Source: an uncultured Opitutaceae bacterium
GTDB lineage: Bacteria > Verrucomicrobiota > Verrucomicrobiia > Opitutales > Opitutaceae
Length of the DNA stretch: 64,000 nt
Direction: 5' to 3'
Assembly (NCBI GenBank): GCA_937902925.1
Contig: CALFNN010000011.1
Location: 1 to 64,000 of the forward strand
Part shown: one piece after another, positions 18,456 to 27,772 of the stretch
Layout of the letters: each line of letters starts with the position of its first letter
How positions within the stretch are numbered: the stretch's first letter is position 1
Position numbers and translations under genes: made by a program
The notes under the pieces: model-generated
What the model saw: the letters and a program-made list of their open reading frames with translations, nothing else
Told to the model about the DNA's origin: nothing
Database searches by the model: none

Positions 18456-19658
18456 CTATTTTATCTTCGCCCCGTCCGCAACCCACGCGGCGATTACAGC
18501 ACGTTCATAGTCGGTTATTTGCGTTACATTTCCGAGAGGCATAATCCGGGTGACGACGACCTGCTGGTAGAGGCGCTGGGCGTTCAGCATGATCGCATCT
18601 GGCGTGTAGAGCAGGACGCCAGCAGGAGGTTGGGCAATCCCGGTAAACGTCGGCGATGGCGAATGGCAGGTCACGCATCGCTGCCCGATGATCGCGCGCA
18701 CTTGGTCGAACGTCACCGGCCCGTTGACCTTGGGCAACGGCGCGAGGTGCGGCGTCGTCCACCACGCCACGATTCCCAGCAGCACCGCCCCGATTGCCGG
18801 ATAACGCCATTCCAGCACGCCCTTGTGGCGGCGATTGAAGAAATGCCGGATCGACACCGCCGCCGCCGAAAACAACGCGAGCACCGCCCAAGCCTGCTTG
18901 TGGCTGTAGGTCGACGCATAGTGATTGCTGATCATGATGAACAGCACCGGCAGCACGAAATAGTTGTTATGCACGCTGCGCTGTTTCCCCCGCTGGCCGT
19001 AGATTGGATCGGGCAGCCGTCCCGCCCGCATCGCCTCGACCATCTTCCGCTGACCCGGGATGATCACCATCGCGACGTTCGCCACCATGATCGTGCCAAT
19101 CGAGGCGCCGATGTGGATGAACGCCGCCCGTCCGCCAAGCGTCCGACCCAATTCCCATGCGAGCAAAGTCATCAGCCCGAACACCACGACGCCAAGGAGC
19201 GGATCGTTCTTGCCCAGCGGCGACCGGCATAACCCATCATAGACTATCCACGAACCGACCATGCTCGCCGCCCCGATGCCAACCGCCTGCCAAGTGGTCA
19301 GCACCGCAATCGTCGGGTCGACCATCATGGTTTGCGCGTGCAACCAGTAGACGAGGACCAGCAGCGCCGTGCCCGACATCCACGTCGCGTAAGCCTCCCA
19401 CTTGAACCAATGCAGCTTGTCCGGCAGCGCCGCCGGTGCGACGGCATATTTCTGCGGATTGTAGAACCCGCCGCCGTGCACTGCCCACAGTTCGCCGGCG
19501 ACGCCCTTCCGGGCCGCGTCGGAGCCGGTCGGCGGTGGATCGAGGCTGTTGTCGAGCCAGATGAAGTAGAATGACGACCCGATCCACGCAATGCCGGCGA
19601 TGACGTGGAGCCACCGGACCAGCATGCCGAGAAATTCGAGAAGGTGGGCGTCCATCAT
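18456..19658 (-). CDS. membrane urate hydroxylase (PuuD-type) with C-terminal cytochrome c
   Basis: 400 aa. The start M-M-D-A-H-L-L-E-F-L matches how PuuD proteins begin, so ATG 19658 is used. About eight membrane segments fill residues 10-300, with W-L-H-V-I-A-G-I-A-W-I-G-S-S-F-Y-F-I-W-L-D in the first and N-H-Y-A-S-T-Y-S-H in a later one. The C-terminus is a cytochrome c domain: C328-x-x-C-H332 and a likely axial Met373 in R-I-M-P-L-G-N-V-T. The family oxidises urate to 5-hydroxyisourate and passes electrons through the cytochrome. No other purine-degradation gene is nearby; the phosphorylase homologue lies directly downstream on the same strand, with a 162-bp gap. Confidence 0.85.
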   Translation of the reverse strand: MMDAHLLEFLGMLVRWLHVIAGIAWIGSSFYFIWLDNSLDPPPTGSDAARKGVAGELWAVHGGGFYNPQKYAVAPAALPDKLHWFKWEAYATWMSGTALLVLVYWLHAQTMMVDPTIAVLTTWQAVGIGAASMVGSWIVYDGLCRSPLGKNDPLLGVVVFGLMTLLAWELGRTLGGRAAFIHIGASIGTIMVANVAMVIIPGQRKMVEAMRAGRLPDPIYGQRGKQRSVHNNYFVLPVLFIMISNHYASTYSHKQAWAVLALFSAAAVSIRHFFNRRHKGVLEWRYPAIGAVLLGIVAWWTTPHLAPLPKVNGPVTFDQVRAIIGQRCVTCHSPSPTFTGIAQPPAGVLLYTPDAIMLNAQRLYQQVVVTRIMPLGNVTQITDYERAVIAAWVADGAKIK

Positions 19659-19817
19659 TCGTGATAAAGCGGGCGCGATGCCAACCATGGCGGACATGCG
19701 CCGCAAGCCTGTAGGCGCCACGCCCCCGTCCGTCGTCCGGTGCCGCCACCCGTCGCCCAACGCACCCGGCCCGACAAAAGCTTGCGCCGCACGTGCGCGT
19801 CCCCGTTTCCTCGCGTG

Positions 19818-21578
19818 ATGCCCGTCTCGTTCAACCTCGTCGAGGATCTCGACGCCGCCCTCAAGGCCGCCGCCCTCGCGGCTGGATTGGACGATGCCGC
19901 CGCCTTCGTCCCGGAGGTCCGCACCGCCGATCCGCGCCATGGCGACTTTCAGGCCAACGGCGTCCTCGGTTACGCCAAGGCACGAAAGCTCAACCCCCGG
20001 ACCACCGCTGAAAAGCTCCTTGCCGCCCTCCCCGCCTCCGTCCGGGAACTTTGCGACGTGGCGATCGCCGGTCCCGGTTTCATCAATTTCGCCCTCAAGC
20101 CCACCGCGCTCCTCGCCTGGCTTGAGGCCCACGACTCGGTGGAGCATCTACGCGCCGGCGCCGCCGCCGCGCACGCCGGCCAGACGTGGGTCGTCGATTA
20201 TTCCTCGCCGAACACCGCGAAGCAGATGCACGTCGGACATCTTCGGTCCGCCGTCATCGGCGAAGCCATCTGCCGGATGCTCGAGTTCACGGGCGCCCGG
20301 GTGATTCGCGACAACCACCTCGGCGATTGGGGCACCCAGTTCGGCAAACTTATCTACGGTTACAAGCGCTGGGCCGACCCGAAGGCCCTTGCCACCGAGC
20401 CGATCGAGGAACTGGAGCGACTCTACAAGCTGGGCAACGACGCCACGCCCGATGGCTCGCCCGAGCTCGACGAGGCGCGTCGCGAACTCGTGAAACTCCA
20501 GGCCGGCGACCCGGAGAATGTCGCCCTGTGGCAGAAATTTTCCGACGTCAGCCTCGCCGCTTTCGCGGAAATCTACGACCGCCTCGGGATCAAGTTCGAC
20601 CATCACCTCGGCGAAAGCTTCTACCGCGACAAGGTCGACCGCATCTATCGCGAACTCACCGACGCCGGGCTCGCCGAGACGAGCGAAGGCGCGCTGGTGG
20701 TCTTCCATCCCGAGCATCCGCGCTTCAAAACCCAGCCGTTTCTCATGCGCAAGGCCGACGGCGCGAGCAACTATGCGTCGACCGACCTCGCGACCGCGCT
20801 CTACCGCGCCGAACACTTCCGTGCCGATGGCATCGTCGTCGTCACGGACTTCCGCCAGGCCGACCATTTCGAACAGTTGTTTCTCACGGTGAAAAAGTGG
20901 TTCGCCGTGAAAGGCTACCGGCTGCCCGAGCTGCACCACGTGACATTCGGCGCCGTGACTGGCGAGGATGGCAAGGCCCTCAAGACGCGCAGCGGCGACG
21001 TGATCAAACTCAAGGCACTGCTCGACGAGGCCGTGGAGCGATCCTACGCGATCGTCTCGGAAAAAAGCCCCGAACTCCCCGAGGCCGGGCGTCGCGAGAT
21101 TTCCCGCGTCGTCGGTGTCGGCGCGATCCAATACGCCGACCTCTCGCAGAACCGGAGCAGCAACTATGTCTTCTCGTGGGACAAGATGCTCGCACTCGAC
21201 GGCAACACCGCCCCCTACCTCCTCTACGCCGTGGCGCGGATCCACTCGATCTTCCGCAAGGCCGGGGTCTCGCCCGGCGATTCCGCAAAAGCGAAAGTCG
21301 CCACGCCGCCCGAGACGCCGGCTGAGATCGCGCTCGCGCGCAAATTGGTGAAGTTTCCCGACGCCATCCGCCTCGCGATGGAGACCCTGCGCCCGCACTT
21401 TCTCTCGCTCTACCTGTTCGAACTCGCCGGCGACTACAGCACCTTCAACACCGCCGACAAAGTCCTCGTCGACGATCCGGTCGTCCGCGCCCGCCGCCTG
21501 CTGCTGTGCGCCCGTGCGCTGCTCGTCCTCGAAACCGGCCTCCACCTGCTCGGCTTGCGCACCTTGCAGCGCCTGTGA
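19818..21578 (+). CDS. argS: arginyl-tRNA synthetase
   Basis: 586 aa. N-terminal Arg_tRNA_synt_N domain (1-95), then the catalytic core with the HIGH-type motif S-P-N-T-A-K-Q-M-H-V-G-H-L-R-S-A (HVGH), D-N-H-L-G-D-W-G-T-Q-F-G, and in place of KMSKS the usual bacterial variant K-T-R-S-G-D. The C-terminal DALR anticodon domain ends L-L-G-L-R-T-L-Q-R. It charges tRNA-Arg. The ATG at 19818 is chosen because upstream residues are Arg/Pro-rich and unlike the family. It is divergent from the urate hydroxylase gene. Confidence 0.96.
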   Translation: MPVSFNLVEDLDAALKAAALAAGLDDAAAFVPEVRTADPRHGDFQANGVLGYAKARKLNPRTTAEKLLAALPASVRELCDVAIAGPGFINFALKPTALLAWLEAHDSVEHLRAGAAAAHAGQTWVVDYSSPNTAKQMHVGHLRSAVIGEAICRMLEFTGARVIRDNHLGDWGTQFGKLIYGYKRWADPKALATEPIEELERLYKLGNDATPDGSPELDEARRELVKLQAGDPENVALWQKFSDVSLAAFAEIYDRLGIKFDHHLGESFYRDKVDRIYRELTDAGLAETSEGALVVFHPEHPRFKTQPFLMRKADGASNYASTDLATALYRAEHFRADGIVVVTDFRQADHFEQLFLTVKKWFAVKGYRLPELHHVTFGAVTGEDGKALKTRSGDVIKLKALLDEAVERSYAIVSEKSPELPEAGRREISRVVGVGAIQYADLSQNRSSNYVFSWDKMLALDGNTAPYLLYAVARIHSIFRKAGVSPGDSAKAKVATPPETPAEIALARKLVKFPDAIRLAMETLRPHFLSLYLFELAGDYSTFNTADKVLVDDPVVRARRLLLCARALLVLETGLHLLGLRTLQRL

Positions 21579-21678
21579 AGCGCCGGTTCAGCCCTCCCGG
21601 CTTCTCCTTCGCCGACCCGCGGCGCTTCGCGGCCAAATCGCGCTTGCCGCTCACCCGCCCCCCGCTCAGCCTCCGCCG

Positions 21679-22428
21679 ATGGCCACGCAGGAAATCTACC
21701 TCCGCAACGAGACCGAAACCGAGGCTCGCGGCCCTTACACCGCCCAGCAGGTCGCCGACCTCGTCGAGGCCGGCCAGGTCACCCCCGAGACCCTCGTTTA
21801 CGACGCGACCACGGAGCAATGGGTCGCGCTCAGCGCCAACCCCGAACTGATGGCGCTCGCCTTCCCCGAAAAAAAGAAACTCGTCCTCAAGGCGAAGGAA
21901 ATCAAAACGCTCAACAAGCCCGACGAGAACGCCAAGTCGATCACCGTCGATGACATGCTCGCCGCCGCCGAGGGCCGCACCGGCGATACCGCCGACAAGA
22001 AGGACCCGACCATCGCGATGGCGCGTGCCGCCAAGATCGGCATGTGGTGTGCCGTCATCGCGCTCATTGCGGCCGCCGCGGGCGAGATCCTGCCGGGAAC
22101 CGATGCGCTGATGTCCATGGATCCGGCCAAAATCCTCGCCCAGCCTCTCGTGGTTCTGGGCGCGATCGACGTTGTCCTCGCCGTGCTCTTGGGGCTCGGC
22201 ATGACCAGCCTTTATCCCGTCGTCCGTTTCCGTGCCGCACTCGGCCTCGGGCTGCTCGGGTTCATGTTCTATGCGCAGGGTCTCAGCATGCCGCTGCTCG
22301 AGGCGGTCGCGGGCTCGGCGGGCCTCTACCTTTGCACGGTTCTGGTGAGTCTGCTGCCGGTGCTCATCGCCGCCGCCGCCGGCATTCTCGGCATGGGTGG
22401 ACTGGCCTGGACCTTGATTTCGCAATAG
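21679..22428 (+). CDS. GYF_2 (DUF4339)-domain membrane protein
   Basis: 249 aa. Residues 1-65 are a GYF_2 domain: Y-L-R-N-E-T-E-T-E-A-R-G-P-Y-T-A-Q-Q-V-A-D-L-V-E-A-G-Q, then W-V-A-L-S-A-N-P-E. A charged linker (75-120) is followed by four hydrophobic helices from about 121 to the end. GYF_2 proteins are common in this phylum and probably bind protein partners; no catalytic function is evident. It ends 3 nt before the GTG start of the next gene, so the two are translationally coupled. Confidence 0.75.
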   Translation: MATQEIYLRNETETEARGPYTAQQVADLVEAGQVTPETLVYDATTEQWVALSANPELMALAFPEKKKLVLKAKEIKTLNKPDENAKSITVDDMLAAAEGRTGDTADKKDPTIAMARAAKIGMWCAVIALIAAAAGEILPGTDALMSMDPAKILAQPLVVLGAIDVVLAVLLGLGMTSLYPVVRFRAALGLGLLGFMFYAQGLSMPLLEAVAGSAGLYLCTVLVSLLPVLIAAAAGILGMGGLAWTLISQ

Positions 22429-22431
22429 CTC

Positions 22432-23949
22432 GTGGCGCCTTCCGGCCAACCACACTCGGCGTCCGCGGCGCGGTCCGGCGCGCTGGCGGCCAGGATTGCC
22501 CACGTCTGGCGCAAGGAAATCTGGCAGGTCAACTATCTCACCGATCGCTCGCCGCGCGGCTGGTTCTACGCCACCCTGCGCGTCGTCTCGATCACCTCGA
22601 CCGTCTTCTCGGAAACCAAGGTCGCCGCCCGGGCCGCCGCCCTGAGTTTTAGTTCGCTCCTCGGCCTCGGTCCGCTGATCGCACTCGCCGTTCTCATCGG
22701 CGGATTCGTGCTCGGCAGCAACAGCGATCCCGACCTCGTCGCGAACAAGCTCGGCGCCATCCTCGAGCGCGTCGCGCCCCAGTTGCGCCAGCTCGACTCG
22801 CTCTCCGCGCAGGGTCACCAGCCCGGCGCAGCCGTCAGTCCGGATGTCGTGAGCCTCATCAACGGCATCATCGTTGGCGCCCGCTCCGGTTCCGCCGGGG
22901 TCTTCGGCGCCCTCTCGCTCATTCTCATCGTGCTGCTGCTGTTCAAGTCCGTGGAAGACGCGTTCAACGACATCTGGGGCATCCGCCTCGGCCGCTCCCT
23001 GCTGATGCGCGTCGTGTTCTATTGGACGATTCTCACGCTCGGCGCCGTGCTTTTCTTCGCCGCGGTCGCGCTGGTCGGCGCCGGCGCCGCCGTGAATATC
23101 TTCAAGGAGTCGTTCGCGAAAGTCCCCGGCGGCGCCGAGCTTTTCGCGGTGCTACGGTGGTCGCTGCCGGCGTTTTCCGTCACGCTGCTGGTCGGGATGC
23201 TCGCGCTCGTTTATCGCGTCGTGCCCAACACCAAGGTCTTCTGGCGCGCCGCGTTCGCCGGCGCGCTCGCGGTGGCGACGCTCCTCCTGCTGAACAATTT
23301 TGTCGCGCTCCTCTACGTGCGCCGCGTCGTTCTCGAGCGCAGCCTCTATGGCTCGCTCGGCATTCTCCCGGTGCTCATGCTCGGCCTCTACGTGTTTTGG
23401 CTCGAGGTGCTGATCGGCGGCGTCATCAGCTACGCGGTCCAGAACGTCCATTTCCGCAACAGCCAGGCCGCGTGGAGCCAGCTTACGGAGGCGATGCGCG
23501 AACGTCTCTCGCTGGTGGTGTTGCTGACCATTGGCCGGCGCTTCCACGCGTGCCTGCCGCCGGTCACGGCGCCGCAGCTCGGCGACCTCCTCAAGGTGCC
23601 GACCCAGATCATCAACGAATGCCTCAACCGCCTCGTCGTGATGCAACTCGTCACCCCGCTTCGCCCGGCGGACAACACGCCGGCCACTGACTTTTGTTTT
23701 CAGCCCGCCCGCCCGCTGAGCCGGATCACGCTGCTCGAGTTCAAGAACCTCGACGACAACTACGGCCAGGATCCCGTTGGCCAGACCTTCGAGCGCATCG
23801 ACCCCATCCTCCGCCACTACGACGACGCCCTCGCCTGTCTTGGCGAGCAGGCATTTCTCCGGAAAAGCCTCGAGGAACTCTTCGCCGAACACGATTTCGA
23901 CGAATCCCGCCCGCCGTTCGCGCTCGGCGAACGGCGCACGGCGAAATGA
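22432..23949 (+). CDS. YihY/BrkB-family membrane protein with C-terminal winged-helix-like region
   Basis: 505 aa with a GTG start 3 nt after the previous stop. About six membrane segments lie between 55 and 345 in the YihY/BrkB pattern, with F-S-E-T-K-V-A-A-R-A-A-A-L-S-F-S-S-L-L-G-L-G-P at the first and V-E-D-A-F-N-D-I-W-G-I between helices. The last 160 residues are soluble and resemble a winged-helix domain. The family was once called ribonuclease BN, but that activity belongs to another protein; its true function is unclear, possibly transport or envelope upkeep. Confidence 0.82.
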   Translation: MAPSGQPHSASAARSGALAARIAHVWRKEIWQVNYLTDRSPRGWFYATLRVVSITSTVFSETKVAARAAALSFSSLLGLGPLIALAVLIGGFVLGSNSDPDLVANKLGAILERVAPQLRQLDSLSAQGHQPGAAVSPDVVSLINGIIVGARSGSAGVFGALSLILIVLLLFKSVEDAFNDIWGIRLGRSLLMRVVFYWTILTLGAVLFFAAVALVGAGAAVNIFKESFAKVPGGAELFAVLRWSLPAFSVTLLVGMLALVYRVVPNTKVFWRAAFAGALAVATLLLLNNFVALLYVRRVVLERSLYGSLGILPVLMLGLYVFWLEVLIGGVISYAVQNVHFRNSQAAWSQLTEAMRERLSLVVLLTIGRRFHACLPPVTAPQLGDLLKVPTQIINECLNRLVVMQLVTPLRPADNTPATDFCFQPARPLSRITLLEFKNLDDNYGQDPVGQTFERIDPILRHYDDALACLGEQAFLRKSLEELFAEHDFDESRPPFALGERRTAK

Positions 23950-24063
23950 CCGTTGCCCCGCCCGCCCGGCGCGACTTTTTCCGGCGTTTGCCACCCTCGA
24001 TTCACCGCGCACTTCGCCCTTGCCACGCGCCTTGCCTGACCTAGGGTCCGACGTTTTCCCCCC

Positions 24064-25743
24064 ATGATTTCCTGGATTCAGCGCTACTTCCAACATCACT
24101 TTCGAATCATCTTCGGCGTGATGCTGCTCATCATGGTCCTGCCCCTGATCTGGGTCTTCAATCCCTCCTCCGGCCTGGGCCGCGCCGAGCGCCGCGTGAT
24201 CGACCGCCCGTTCTTCGGCTACAACCTCAATCTGCAGGAAGACCAGCAACGCCTCATGGGCGACGCCGGCCTGAGCGCCAACCTCCAGCTCGGCAGCTTT
24301 GGCGGACTCGATTCCGACCAGATCCAGAATTATGCGTTTCAGCGCGCCGCCTCGCTTTATCTGGCCGACGAATGGCACATCCCCGCGAGTTCCCCGGCCG
24401 AGATCGCGGACATGATCAAGACCCTCCGGATCTTCGCGGGCCAGGACGGCCAGTTTGACCCCAAGGCCTATGCGACTTTTCGGGACAACCTCCGGACCTC
24501 GCGCAACGGCATCACCGAAGCCGATATCGCGCGCGTGATCGCCGGCGATATTCGTGCGAAGAAGGTCCAGGACCTGCTCGCCGGCCCCGGCTATGTGTTG
24601 CCCGGCGATGTCAAAACCCAACTCGCCCGCGCCGATACTTCCTGGACGCTCGCCACCGCCACCGCCGACTACAAGAGCTTCAACCCTTCGATCGCTCCGA
24701 GCGAGGCCGACCTCGCCAAATATTTCGAGGAAAATTCCTTTCGCTACGAAATTCCGCCGCGCGTCGTCGCGAGCTATATCGATTTTCCGGCGCTGAATTA
24801 TCTGCCGGCCGTGACCGTCACGGACGCCGAGGTGCGGGCCGATTACGACGCCAATCCCACCCGTTTCCCCAAACCCGCCACCGACGCCAAAACGCCGGCC
24901 CCGGCCAAGCCCAACCCCGACGCCGATTTCGCCGCCGTGCGTCCCCAGGTCGAAACCGCGCTCCGCCTCGAGCGTGCGCAGCGCCTCGCCGTGAAGGCGG
25001 CGAGCGATGCCGCCCTCGCCCTCTACGAGGGAAAAATTACCCCGGGTGCGGCGCTCGACTCGTTCCTCGTCACGCACAAACTCGCGCTGAAGTCCCTCGC
25101 GCCGTTCACCCACGAGGCCGGCCCCGCCGAACTCGGCGGTTCGCAGGACATCGCGACCGAGGCGTTCAAGCTCGGGCCCGATTCCGGCCGCTTTATTTCC
25201 GAGGCGCTCAGCAGCCCGACCGGCGCCGTGATTCTCGTCTGGAAGGAACTCCAGGCGACCCGCAAACCGCCGCTCACCGAGGTGCATGACAAGGTGGCCG
25301 CCGACTATGCCGAAAACGAAAAGCGCAAGCGGTTCGTCGAGCTCGGCAAGACCATCAAGGCGCAGATCGAATCCCGCCTGAAGGCCGGCGACGCGTTCGA
25401 CAAGGCCGTGGCCGCGGCCGCCGGGACCAGCGGCATTAAAATCGAGGCCAAGACCCTCGCGGCGTTCACCCTCCGGAACCGTCCCTCGGATGTCGATTAC
25501 TCGCTCCTTGGCTCGCTCGACCGCCTCGCGAAGGGTGAACTCTCCGACATGAACATTGCCGCGGACAAGGGCGTGTTCGTCTACGCCGTCGACAAGCAGA
25601 CGCCCGACCTGAGCGAGTCCAATCCCCAATTTGTGACGACCCGCAACCAGCTCGCCAGCTACGCCTCCCGCCTCGGCGGCAACGCGTATCTTGCCGAGTT
25701 GGTTGAGACTGAGCTCAAGAAATCCGAGCCGAAGATGGAATAA
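24064..25743 (+). CDS. membrane-anchored PpiD/SurA-like periplasmic folding protein, no clear isomerase domain
   Basis: 559 aa. An N-terminal membrane helix (13-33) anchors the protein, as in PpiD. A SurA_N-type region follows: Y-A-F-Q-R-A-A-S-L-Y-L-A-D-E-W-H and D-G-Q-F-D-P-K-A-Y (about 95-145). In the middle and C-terminal half I see helical, Lys/Glu/Ala-rich segments and no convincing parvulin signature, so chaperone activity is more likely than prolyl isomerase activity. It probably helps outer-membrane or secreted proteins fold, which fits a genome with so many exported enzymes. The preceding gene ends 114 bp upstream. Confidence 0.75.
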   Translation: MISWIQRYFQHHFRIIFGVMLLIMVLPLIWVFNPSSGLGRAERRVIDRPFFGYNLNLQEDQQRLMGDAGLSANLQLGSFGGLDSDQIQNYAFQRAASLYLADEWHIPASSPAEIADMIKTLRIFAGQDGQFDPKAYATFRDNLRTSRNGITEADIARVIAGDIRAKKVQDLLAGPGYVLPGDVKTQLARADTSWTLATATADYKSFNPSIAPSEADLAKYFEENSFRYEIPPRVVASYIDFPALNYLPAVTVTDAEVRADYDANPTRFPKPATDAKTPAPAKPNPDADFAAVRPQVETALRLERAQRLAVKAASDAALALYEGKITPGAALDSFLVTHKLALKSLAPFTHEAGPAELGGSQDIATEAFKLGPDSGRFISEALSSPTGAVILVWKELQATRKPPLTEVHDKVAADYAENEKRKRFVELGKTIKAQIESRLKAGDAFDKAVAAAAGTSGIKIEAKTLAAFTLRNRPSDVDYSLLGSLDRLAKGELSDMNIAADKGVFVYAVDKQTPDLSESNPQFVTTRNQLASYASRLGGNAYLAELVETELKKSEPKME

Positions 25744-25846
25744 CGTGCGCCGCCGGTCCGCGCTATTCACCACTGAACCCGCCGGACCCGCCACTCACGC
25801 AAGGCGGCTTCAATTGCCGGCGCGACCGGAGCATTACTGAGGCCTC

Positions 25847-26095
25847 ATGCCGCTTCGCGTCTACGCCCCGCTCGCTCCGCCGTGCCGCCTGTGTGGCGAC
25901 GGGTTCGAACATCGGGCCGCGGCGGGCGCTCCCGACCTCGCCGCCTGTCCCACCTGCGGTCAGCCTGTGCGCCGGCGGCCGGTCCAGCCGGTAAATTCAC
26001 CGCAACTTTCCGCGCCCCTTTCCGTCTCGCGCGCCAGACGGTCGGGCTTCACCGTGCTGAAACGCACCTCCGGTGGTGAGTTTGAAAAACAGTAA
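25847..26095 (+). CDS. small FmdB-type zinc-ribbon protein
   Basis: 82 aa. Two Cys pairs, C-x-x-C-G (18-21) and C-x-x-C-G (36-39), form a likely zinc ribbon as in FmdB-type putative regulators. The C-terminus S-G-F-T-V-L-K-R-T-S-G-G-E-F-E-K-Q is positively charged. Function unknown. It precedes the TolC-family gene by 67 bp. Confidence 0.75.
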   Translation: MPLRVYAPLAPPCRLCGDGFEHRAAAGAPDLAACPTCGQPVRRRPVQPVNSPQLSAPLSVSRARRSGFTVLKRTSGGEFEKQ

Positions 26096-26162
26096 CTTTC
26101 GAACCCTGCTCGTGTTCTTCCCGACAAATCCCTTTCCTCCGCTTCCTCCACTTTATTTCGTC

Positions 26163-27668
26163 ATGTCACGTCCCTCCGCCCGCGCCCTCCTCCTCACCTT
26201 CAGTCTCGCCGCCATCCTCCTGGGCCCCGTTGCCGGGCGGGCTCAAGACACCACCCCGGGCACGCCGCTGACCCTGGAGGAGTGCATCGCCCGGGCGATG
26301 CAGAAGAATTTCGACCTGCAGATCCAGGCCTACTCGACGGACGCGGCGAAGGAATCGCTGGTCGTCGCCAATACCGATTTCGACCCGACGATCACCGCGT
26401 CGCTCAACCGCTCGCTCTCGCAGGCCGCCTCGACCACGAGCAGACTCGACGGGACGGCGGCGACCGGCCCGCGCTCGGACAACACCACGACCCGCCTCGG
26501 CATCAGCCAGAAACTGGCGCAGACCAATGCCACCGTCGGCCTCACCACGAACCTGACCCGCAGCGCCACCAACTCGCTGAATTCCCTGATCAATCCGAAT
26601 TTTGGCGACACGCTCACCGCCACGGTCAGCCAGCCGCTCCTCAAGAACTTCGGCAGCGCCGTCGCCCGCGCCAACGTCGAACGCACCAAGCTCGGCGTCG
26701 GCATCGCCAATCTCGGCTACAAGAGCCGCGTGCTCACCGTGCTCCGCGACACGGAGAACGCCTACAACAATCTCGTCTCGGCCCGCGAAACCGTTCGCAT
26801 CCGCCAGCTCTCCCTCGACCTCGCGCAAAAGCTCTACGACGAAAACGTCGCCCGCCGGAACACCGGTGTCCTCACGGATCTCGACGTCCTCAGCGCCGAG
26901 GTCGGCGTCGCCAACGCCCGCCGCGCCGTCGTCCAGGCCGACCAGGGCGTGCGCACCGCCGAGGACTCGCTCCTGACCCTCATCAACGCCGACGACTTCA
27001 ACAAGCGTCCCGGCCCCGTCAACTTCCCCGAATACAAGGACCCCGCGCCGTCGTTCGACGTTTCCTACAAGCTCGCGCGCGACTCCTACCCCGATTACCT
27101 TTCCGCGGTCGAGTCGATCAAGCAGCTCGAAATCGATGCCGCCACGGCTCGCAAGAACCGGCTCCCGTCCCTGAACCTCGACGGCTCGCTCGGCTACAAC
27201 GCGACCGATCGTTCCTACAGTGACGTCGTCGGCGCCCTTCCCAACCACCACGGCAACAACTGGAGCCTTGGCCTGACCTATACCATGCCGTGGGGCATGC
27301 GGGCGGACAATTCCCGCTACCGCACGGCACTCATCAGCCTGAACTCTCAGAAAGCCCGGCTGGCCCAGCTCGATCAAAGTCTCCTCGTCCAGGTTCGGGC
27401 CGCCATCGACTCCGTCCAGACCAACCGGGTCAGCGTCGAGATCGCCAGCAAGGCCACCGAGCTTAGCGAAAAGCAATACGAGCTCCAGAAAGCCCGCTTC
27501 GACGCCGGTCTTTCCACCAGCCGTCTCGTGCTTCAAGCGCAGGACGATCTCGAGACCGCCCGTCTCGCCGAACTCACTGCGAAGGTCACCCTGCGCACGT
27601 CGGTCGCCGAGCTCCACCGGCTCGAAGGCACGTCCATCGCCCGGTTCAAGGTTCAGATTCCCGAGTAA
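26163..27668 (+). CDS. TolC-family outer membrane efflux protein
   Basis: 501 aa with a signal peptide (cleavage near G-R-A-Q-D). Two OEP repeats are visible, each with a strand pair and a long coiled-coil helix: the first begins L-T-L-E-E-C-I-A-R-A-M-Q-K-N-F-D-L and the second near 300 with S-Y-K-L-A-R-D-S-Y-P-D-Y-L. The protein would form a trimeric outer-membrane channel for a tripartite efflux pump or type I secretion. No inner-membrane pump or adaptor gene is adjacent, so its partner is unknown. The ATG at 26163 is the one that starts the signal peptide. Confidence 0.9.
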   Translation: MSRPSARALLLTFSLAAILLGPVAGRAQDTTPGTPLTLEECIARAMQKNFDLQIQAYSTDAAKESLVVANTDFDPTITASLNRSLSQAASTTSRLDGTAATGPRSDNTTTRLGISQKLAQTNATVGLTTNLTRSATNSLNSLINPNFGDTLTATVSQPLLKNFGSAVARANVERTKLGVGIANLGYKSRVLTVLRDTENAYNNLVSARETVRIRQLSLDLAQKLYDENVARRNTGVLTDLDVLSAEVGVANARRAVVQADQGVRTAEDSLLTLINADDFNKRPGPVNFPEYKDPAPSFDVSYKLARDSYPDYLSAVESIKQLEIDAATARKNRLPSLNLDGSLGYNATDRSYSDVVGALPNHHGNNWSLGLTYTMPWGMRADNSRYRTALISLNSQKARLAQLDQSLLVQVRAAIDSVQTNRVSVEIASKATELSEKQYELQKARFDAGLSTSRLVLQAQDDLETARLAELTAKVTLRTSVAELHRLEGTSIARFKVQIPE

Positions 27669-27772
27669 GCGGGCGCCGCCAGCGGCGACGGCCGGCGGGG
27701 CGCCGGCAGCCTGGGGATCAAGCGCGATAGCGCAGGCTCGCGTCGTCGCACGGCCGCGTCTTCCCTCGCCCG

